From positions 1-48,865 of the forward strand of contig JAPOVP010000156.1 in the NCBI GenBank assembly GCA_026708085.1: DNA of 48,865 nt, written 5' to 3'. The notes beneath the pieces were generated by a model. That model saw only the letters and a list, made by a program, of their open reading frames with translations. It did not search any database and was not told where the DNA came from. Both the position numbers and the translations under genes were made by a program. This stretch comes from Caldilineaceae bacterium (GTDB lineage: Bacteria > Chloroflexota > Anaerolineae > Caldilineales > Caldilineaceae). This document shows positions 43,847 to 48,865 of this stretch, in pieces (the stretch's first letter is position 1; every line of letters starts with the position of its first letter).

Positions 43847-44162
43847 CTCCGTTCTGCGCCCGGAGTTGAAGCTTTTCCAGCAGCCTCGAAGGCGTTCGCC
43901 GGCGCAGTTCTTCGACGAATGCCTCGCTTTCTTCCATCGATTGGTCAATTTCGGCGCGATGATCGAAATAATATGCCAGTGCCGCGTACACGTCTGACAG
44001 CGACAGATCGTATTCGGCAGCAATCTCGTCGGCGCACTTGCCCATGCGCTCGTGCCAGATAACGATGTCTTCCACCGTTATCCGGTGTCCGGCGATACGG
44101 GGTTTGCCACCTACTATTCCAGGGGTGATCTCGATATGTCGGTCCAGAGATTTAATCGCCAT
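43839..44162 (-). CDS. DUF433-family antitoxin
   Basis: 107-residue protein of the DUF433 family (small helix-turn-helix-like antitoxins). The landmarks are IEITPGIVGGKPRIAGHRITVEDIV (shown here in part as GGKPRIAGHRITVEDI) and YDLSLSDVYAALAYYFDHRAEID. Such proteins usually stand directly before a PIN-like DUF5615 toxin; here the partner is broken (43733-43846), so the antitoxin survives alone. An in-frame ATG five codons upstream (44177) is possible; 44162 is preferred for its GGGAA and for the family N-terminus. It sits between the 2-hydroxyacid dehydrogenase and the SDR of cassette C, where cassette A has no insertion. Confidence 0.8.
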   Translation of the reverse strand: MAIKSLDRHIEITPGIVGGKPRIAGHRITVEDIVIWHERMGKCADEIAAEYDLSLSDVYAALAYYFDHRAEIDQSMEESEAFVEELRRRTPSRLLEKLQLRAQNGED

Positions 44163-44283
44163 TCGTGTTCCCGACATCGTCTGCTTAGCTGGTGTGGCTG
44201 TCGTGAAATACGTTCATACTTGAAACACTAAAGGTATGGTGAATCAACACAAATGCACTGCGCGCTGGATTCAAAGTTCTAGT

Positions 44284-45345
44284 CTAAGGATCCGCACCCG
44301 TGCGGTTCGCCTGCACGCGCGGGGTCAGGTCGAACTGGGTCTCGTGTCCATGGAAGAAACGATCCAGTTCATCCACCATCAACGAAAAGAAGCCTAGCGA
44401 CCCTGTGGAGCCGCCGAAGGCGCCGATGTGGGGGCTGAGGAAGACGTTGGGCAGCTGGAGGATTTCGCTGTCGGGCGGTACCGGTTCGGGGTTGAAGACG
44501 TCGAGGCCGGCGGCGATGTCGCCCTGTTTCAGCCTTTCGATGAGTGCGTCCGGGTCGGTCACTTTGCCGCGGGAGACGCTGACGAAGACGGCGCCGGGGC
44601 GCAGGCGGGCCAACTCTGCTTCGCCAAGCATCCCTTCGGTGGCGAGCGTGTGGGGTACCAGGCAGACGACAACATCGCAGGAGAGGACGTGTTCCAGACT
44701 CGTCTGCAGAAAGCCCAGTGCCTCGGGCAGCTCCCGCGGCAGGTAGGGATCGTGGACCCAGATTTCGGCCTCGAAGGCGCGCAGGAATTTCATGAGGCGC
44801 CTGCCCATGTGTCCGCAGCCGATCAGGCCGACCCTCCGGCCCCATAGGGTGCCCTGCATTCCATCCATGAGAGAACGGTCGAACCTGGTCTGGCCGGCGA
44901 TCATGCGGCGAAAGTGTGCGGCGCCGTTTTTGAGGCTGATGAGAATCAGGGCCAGCGCCCATTCAGAGACCGGGTAGGAGGAGTGGTTTGTGGTGTCGAC
45001 GGTGCGGATGCCGCGCGCCCAGGCGGCGTCGAGGTCGATGCGGCTGGCGAAGCGATCACCCTCCATTTCGCCGATGATTTTGAGGGTGGGCGCGGCGTCC
45101 AGCATGCTGGCTGTGACCGTGGGCGCGCCCAGACAGACGACAAGGGCGTCATGGCCAGGCAGCGTTTTCGAGAAATCGAGTGCGGCTTGGGGGTCGGTGT
45201 TGGTGTCGTAGATGCCGCCGCCTTCGCAGGAAAACCAGTTCCAGTCGGCAAACGCTTCCAGGCGGGTCAGATCCTGCGGATCGACATGGTTGTAACGAAT
45301 TTCGTCGTTGAAGGCCAAGAGTACTTTGGGTCGTTTTTGGGACAT
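44284..45345 (-). CDS. D-isomer-specific 2-hydroxyacid dehydrogenase (cassette C)
   Basis: 353-residue member of the family, the most divergent of the three in the window. Rossmann loop GCGHMG (176-181), D199 after the second strand (VHDPY), and catalytic R259 (VSRGKVTD), E287 (NPEP) and H306 (SPHIGAF). The middle of the substrate domain (LVVCLGAPTVTAS) differs from SerA-like enzymes, and TTNHSSYPVSEW replaces the common N-(A/V)-P-x-x-x-x-x-(S/A)-V-A-E pattern. The substrate is probably a hydroxyacid of this cassette. Its ATG lacks a strong site; it is 22 bases behind the TIM-barrel gene and likely co-transcribed with it. Confidence 0.9.
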   Translation of the reverse strand: MSQKRPKVLLAFNDEIRYNHVDPQDLTRLEAFADWNWFSCEGGGIYDTNTDPQAALDFSKTLPGHDALVVCLGAPTVTASMLDAAPTLKIIGEMEGDRFASRIDLDAAWARGIRTVDTTNHSSYPVSEWALALILISLKNGAAHFRRMIAGQTRFDRSLMDGMQGTLWGRRVGLIGCGHMGRRLMKFLRAFEAEIWVHDPYLPRELPEALGFLQTSLEHVLSCDVVVCLVPHTLATEGMLGEAELARLRPGAVFVSVSRGKVTDPDALIERLKQGDIAAGLDVFNPEPVPPDSEILQLPNVFLSPHIGAFGGSTGSLGFFSLMVDELDRFFHGHETQFDLTPRVQANRTGADP

Positions 45346-45367
45346 AGGCTTTTTCAGAATGTAGGCT

Positions 45368-46186
45368 TCAGATCTGCCAAAGTTCTCTGACTGTTGGGAT
45401 TGCCCGGCGGAAACCTTCTTCGCCGGTCTTGCTGGCCTCTTCTACAGAGATCCAGCCGTCGAAACCTGCTTTACGAAAGCGTTCGAAGATGGCATTCAGG
45501 GGCGTAACGCCGGTCCCTATGAGAACCGGCTCGAACGAACCTGCCTGCCTGATGTCGCTGACATGGACTGCGGCCACGCGCGGCAATACGGCGTCCAGCA
45601 CTGCCAGCGGATCGTCGTTGACTGCCAGCAGATTGGCGGTGTCGAAAAGGAGCTGCAACCCGCTGCCGGCGGTCCTGTCGCAGATTTCGAGGAAGACAGA
45701 GGCTGTCTGGGAGAAATCGAAATAGGTCCAGACATAGCCGATGGCATGGTTCTCATAGACGAGCGTGACGCCGGCGGCTTTTGCTTCGTCGACCCATTCC
45801 GACAGGCCCTCTGCTGCCCAGGAAACGCCGTCCTGCCGTTTGACGCCGGGGTGGTTCTGTCCGGCGGTGACGCGCAGAAAGCTGACACCCAACTGTGCTG
45901 CGGCGTCGATGTAGCTGCGGAGCTCCTGGCGGTGCTGCGACCTCACGGCCGGGTCCGGGTGGGTAAAGTCGGTATAGGTCACCATGCCTGCAATGACTAC
46001 GCCTGCGTCCTGCGCCTGCCTGCGCAGTCCGTCCAGATACGGGCTTTGCAGAGAGTCCAGGTGGGCCACGCTGATGTCGGCCCCGTCCAGGCCGATCTCG
46101 GCGGCCAAGCGGAACCAGCCGGCCAGCGTGCGCTCGCCGCGGCTGATTTCAGGGTAGAGTGAGGCGGGGAGGCAGGAAAACGGCAT
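45368..46186 (-). CDS. Sugar phosphate isomerase/epimerase-like TIM-barrel protein
   Basis: 272-residue xylose-isomerase-like TIM barrel. The metal-binding pattern is recognisable as E in VYENHA, D in LLFDTANL, H in VHVSDI and E in SVEEA near the C-terminus. The family includes L-xylulose-5-phosphate and tagatose epimerases, hydroxypyruvate isomerase and inosose dehydratase. The exact reaction is not evident. The ATG at 46186 lies four bases behind the stop of the propeller gene, so translation is coupled; the longer frame to 46219 would overlap that gene. It is part of the LDH2-propeller-TIM-2HADH run at the head of cassette C. Confidence 0.85.
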   Translation of the reverse strand: MPFSCLPASLYPEISRGERTLAGWFRLAAEIGLDGADISVAHLDSLQSPYLDGLRRQAQDAGVVIAGMVTYTDFTHPDPAVRSQHRQELRSYIDAAAQLGVSFLRVTAGQNHPGVKRQDGVSWAAEGLSEWVDEAKAAGVTLVYENHAIGYVWTYFDFSQTASVFLEICDRTAGSGLQLLFDTANLLAVNDDPLAVLDAVLPRVAAVHVSDIRQAGSFEPVLIGTGVTPLNAIFERFRKAGFDGWISVEEASKTGEEGFRRAIPTVRELWQI

Positions 46187-46190
46187 TTCA

Positions 46191-46898
46191 CTATGACTCA
46201 GAGATGGCCACGACCGCACCCGAAGATGCGTCGCAGTAGATGAAGCGGCTGTCGGGATCGGCGCTGAGGCCGTGCGGCTCCGGTTCGGTGTCGGGCACGG
46301 TGATGCGGTCCAGTTCGGAGCCGTCGGTCAGGCTGAGTTTGACGATGACGCGGTGGCCGGTATGGACGACCCAGACGCCGTCCTCCTCCCGGACTACGCC
46401 GTGGGCGCGCGTGTATGGCAGAGGGATTATATGCTGGACGGACCAGTCGCTGATACGCATCTTGGTAAGAGTCTGGTCTGTCAGCGTTGTCAGCCAGAGG
46501 TGGCCGGGTTCATGGTGGTCATATTCGATGCCATGGGTGCCGCCGCCGTTGGGCAGGGGATGGCGGGAAATCGTCTTGCCGGTTTCGGGATCGACGCGCA
46601 GCACCTCGCCGGCCGACTTGCCAGCGTCATGCGACCGTTTGGGCCGCCACTTGTCGGCAGAGCCGTTGGCTGCCAGCCAAAGGCTGTCTTCGCCCCAGGC
46701 CATTCCGCTCGTGTTAGAGGAGTCGCTGGGGATTTCGCGAATCATCATGGGCACGCCGTAATAGTCCAACTCGCCGTTGCGCTCGACGAGCATCACGCGG
46801 TCGGTGATCTGATCGACGATCCAGAGACCGTCAGCGGTCATTTGAAGGCCATTGGGCACTGCGTAGGGAGATCGGAACAGTTTCTTGTATTTCTGCAT
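46191..46898 (-). CDS. Beta-propeller protein, SMP-30/NHL-like (cassette C)
   Basis: 235-residue beta-propeller with repeated strands such as PNGLQMTADGLWIVDQ, SGMAWGEDSLWLAANG, HGVVREEDGVWVV and PHGLSADPDSRFIYCD. It is a paralogue of 6045-6725 (both open with a P-x-G-L-Q-x-x-ADGLW segment). A sugar-lactone hydrolase role is plausible in a cassette with sugar-acid enzymes, because aldose oxidation gives lactones, but catalytic residues are not securely identified. No signal peptide. AAGGGTG lies before the ATG. It sits 57 bases behind the LDH2 gene and four bases ahead of the isomerase gene. Confidence 0.78.
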   Translation of the reverse strand: MQKYKKLFRSPYAVPNGLQMTADGLWIVDQITDRVMLVERNGELDYYGVPMMIREIPSDSSNTSGMAWGEDSLWLAANGSADKWRPKRSHDAGKSAGEVLRVDPETGKTISRHPLPNGGGTHGIEYDHHEPGHLWLTTLTDQTLTKMRISDWSVQHIIPLPYTRAHGVVREEDGVWVVHTGHRVIVKLSLTDGSELDRITVPDTEPEPHGLSADPDSRFIYCDASSGAVVAISES

Positions 46899-46955
46899 GG
46901 TTCACCCTTCCGGAATGTGTGAAGAAGCGGCCGCGCGGGGGCGGGCGGTGGTCGA

Positions 46956-48005
46956 TTACTGTAGTCCTGCCGGAGGGGAGACGCCGACTGCGTTCCCACT
47001 TTCGACGATGCGCGCCCAGGTGCTCTCCTCGATTGGAATACCGTTTTCAAGGCGGTGTTGGCGCCGTTCCTCTTCGATTTCACCGGGGTAGTAGATCCTC
47101 TTCACGCCTGGCAACTTGGGCGAGGACCAGACCCATTCAACCAGCTTTTGCACTTCCTGTTTGTATTCGTCGGGATCGATGAAGCTTTCGATCTTAATGG
47201 CGAGCGCGAGCCAGCCGGAAGCGCCGCGAGTAGGGGGGTCGGCGCTGCAACCGGCCCAGGAGAGGCCGCCGGCGATGGCATCGACCATCATGCCCAGACC
47301 GTAGCCTTTATGTCCAACCGAACCTCCCAGCGGGAGCATCGCGGCATCGCGGGCCATAAACTCATTCGGGTCCAACACGGCGTTGCCTTCGGAGTCAATA
47401 AGCCAGTCGTCCGGTACAGGCAGGCCTCGCGCCCGTTGCAGGTCCACCTTGCCTCCGGCCACCATGCTCGTCGTCATGTCCAGCATCAGAGGCGCGCCGC
47501 CGGCGCGGGGGGCGCTGAAGGCGAGCGGATTGGGCGGCAGCCGGCGGCCGGTGCCGCCGAATGGCGCGGTGAAGGGTCCGCCGCCGTTAAGGAGTAGCAG
47601 GCCGATGCAGTCCTGTTCGGCGGCAATGGGTGGAAAGGCGCCCAGGCGGCCGATGTGGGTGGACTGGTGGACGGCGACAGCGCCGAAGGTGTGCTGCTTG
47701 GCGCGGTCCACCGCCATTTCCATGGCCTTTTTTGCCAGGACGATGCCCTGCATCCGCTGCGCGTCAATGACGACCGATGCGGGAGATTCGCGCACGATTT
47801 TGAGGGGGCCGACCGGCTTCATGTTGCCCTCGCGCACTGCGGTTATGTAGCCGGGCAGGCGGATTACGCCGTGGGAGTCATGTCCGACGAGATTGGAGTC
47901 AACGAGGTGGTTGGTAACGTCCTGTCCCTGGTCGGCGGGAAAGCCGGCTGCGGCAAATATGGCGGAGCCATAGTCTCTCAGGCTGTCGTGGGAAATGGTT
48001 GGCAT
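46956..48005 (-). CDS. LDH2/malate dehydrogenase-family oxidoreductase
   Basis: 349-residue NAD(P)-dependent dehydrogenase of the Ldh2/YlbC/YjmC family, which has no Rossmann fold and acts on malate, lactate, ureidoglycolate or 2,3-diketogulonate-type acids. Family marks are GHDSHGVIRLPGY (41-53) and the catalytic H117 in THIGRLG, with MLDMTTS and GHKGYGL later. The substrate is likely a hydroxyacid of cassette C. AGGAA lies ten bases upstream of the ATG. It is the first gene of the minus-strand series and has a promoter at 48139-48167. Confidence 0.9.
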   Translation of the reverse strand: MPTISHDSLRDYGSAIFAAAGFPADQGQDVTNHLVDSNLVGHDSHGVIRLPGYITAVREGNMKPVGPLKIVRESPASVVIDAQRMQGIVLAKKAMEMAVDRAKQHTFGAVAVHQSTHIGRLGAFPPIAAEQDCIGLLLLNGGGPFTAPFGGTGRRLPPNPLAFSAPRAGGAPLMLDMTTSMVAGGKVDLQRARGLPVPDDWLIDSEGNAVLDPNEFMARDAAMLPLGGSVGHKGYGLGMMVDAIAGGLSWAGCSADPPTRGASGWLALAIKIESFIDPDEYKQEVQKLVEWVWSSPKLPGVKRIYYPGEIEEERRQHRLENGIPIEESTWARIVESGNAVGVSPPAGLQ

Positions 48006-48138
48006 TGGCGCAGGTTCCTGTGCTGGCTGTATTGGCTAGGGTAAATGGGAAGGATGTACGTCGCGGCGGCCCATGGCGCCTGCATTGCCGGGCGTGTGTT
48101 CCTGGAGAAGCCGGCTGGACTGGTAGGTTTCGTGAAAA

Positions 48139-48167
48139 AGTATACCCTGCGCAGAAGAAAGATTCAA
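48139..48167 (-). promoter_or_regulatory. Promoter at the head of cassette C
   Basis: On the minus strand TTGAAT (48162-48167) and TATACT (48139-48144) are 17 bases apart. The start is near 48132, a leader of about 127 bases. The remaining part of 48006-48493 shows no gene. Confidence 0.6.
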
Positions 48168-48493
48168 GCGGCAACGACTCGGGGCAGTCCAGATCAGATT
48201 CGTCTTCACAGTGGTCCTCAAATGGGTTGCGGGCGGTTCTGACAGAAGCACAGAATGCCCTCGTCATTATACCATCCCGTGGTAAACACCTGTTTCGGTA
48301 TGTGTGTGTTAAGCGGAGCATACGCATCCTGTCGGGAGGGAGCCTTTAGAAGATAGTCAGTTTTCCGTGCGGCGCAAGACTGCCAGGCCGTGTCGCGGAT
48401 GGCCGTGACAAGGTCTTGCTGATGCATTTTGTTTCGAATGAGCTTGTACGAGAGTTCACGAGTGTTTACGTGCGATCACGAGTGTTAGGTAGA

Positions 48494-48865
48494 TTGTCTG
48501 AATCAGGATTTGCTGGATTCTTTGGATTTACAGGATGCGGCTTGTCTCGCGGCAAGGACGTGGTTGGACGAGCGTTTGCGAGAGATGTACGAGTGTTCAC
48601 GAGAGTTTGCGAGAGTTTGCGGGTTGTCTGAATCAGGATTTTCTGGATTTTTTGGATTTACAGGATGTGGCTTGTCTCGCGGCACGGACTTGGTTGGACG
48701 AGCGTTTGCGAGAGATGTACGAGTGTTCACGAGAGTTTACGAGAGTTTGCGGGTTGTCTGAATCAGGATTTGCTGGGTTTCTTGGATTTGCAGGATGCGG
48801 CTTGTCTCTTGGCACGGACTTGGTTGGACGAGCGTTTGCGAGAGATGTACGTGCGTTTACGAGAG
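48494..48865. repeat. 130-bp tandem repeat, at least 2.9 units
   Basis: Units begin with TTGTCTGAATCAGGATTT at 48494, 48624 and 48754, exactly 130 bases apart; the third is cut by the window end. Copies differ at only a few positions. Each ends in short variants of a 10-base motif, CGAGAGTTT(G/A)-like, and a degenerate piece of that kind (48440-48490) precedes the first unit. Open frames across it change phase with each unit and are not genes. Confidence 0.95.

Noticed and set aside
48416..48865. Open frames and CRISPR-like repetition at the window end
   Set aside because: The repeat is contiguous with a 130-base unit and no variable spacers, so it is not CRISPR; the frames shift phase with each unit and are not genes.

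Overview
The window looks like chromosome of a heterotrophic member of the Chloroflexota, most likely of the Caldilineae type. This is inference from protein style, with no marker search behind it. The support is solute-binding lipoproteins with Ala/Pro/Glu-rich linkers, one of them with a twin-arginine signal, families of GT39-like membrane glycosyltransferases, many sugar-acid enzymes of the enolase, Gfo/Idh/MocA and 2-hydroxyacid dehydrogenase families, and moderately high G+C.

Layout. 1-6000 is housekeeping: ribosomal protein S20 (rpsT) with a clear promoter and terminator, then on the minus strand aspartyl-tRNA synthetase (aspS), a structured RNA gene that I interpret as 6S RNA with its own promoter and terminator, a PHP-domain phosphoesterase, alanine racemase (alr) and endonuclease III (nth). 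6045-11330 holds a beta-propeller protein and a sugar-type ABC transporter in the order permease, permease, binding protein; the first permease has a large multi-span insertion. 11327-13918 (minus strand) holds a LmbE/PIG-L deacetylase, a seven-iron-type ferredoxin and a 2-hydroxyacid dehydrogenase. 13919-14922 is a 1-kb intergenic region with a strong promoter and a hairpin-rich dispersed repeat whose other copy lies at position 1.

14923-21999 (plus strand) is catabolic cassette A: an enolase-superfamily sugar-acid dehydratase, an orphan BrnA-like antitoxin, a 2-hydroxyacid dehydrogenase, an SDR dehydrogenase, and the E1alpha, E1beta and E2 genes of a 2-oxoacid (pyruvate/acetoin-type) dehydrogenase complex. 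22406-28173 is an ABC sugar transporter followed by an L-rhamnonate-dehydratase-like enzyme and a luciferase-like monooxygenase. 28300-37129 (minus strand) has a Gfo/Idh/MocA oxidoreductase, a small membrane protein and three tandem GT39-like glycosyltransferases, of which the middle copy has no ordinary start codon and an altered acidic motif.

37396-48005 (minus strand) is cassette C: LDH2-type dehydrogenase, beta-propeller protein, TIM-barrel isomerase, 2-hydroxyacid dehydrogenase, a DUF433 antitoxin with a broken toxin remnant, SDR, E1alpha, E1beta, E2, an HpcH/HpaI aldolase and an M24 peptidase. 48494-48865 is a 130-bp tandem repeat running off the end.

The main biological point is that cassettes A and C carry the same ordered core (2-hydroxyacid dehydrogenase, SDR, E1alpha, E1beta, E2) in diverged copies, each with different sugar-acid enzymes around it. 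My inference is that imported sugar acids or hydroxyacids are dehydrated, oxidised or cleaved, and that the resulting 2-oxo compound is handed to a dedicated decarboxylating dehydrogenase complex. The ABC ATPase, the E3 lipoamide dehydrogenase and any transcription regulator are absent from the window.
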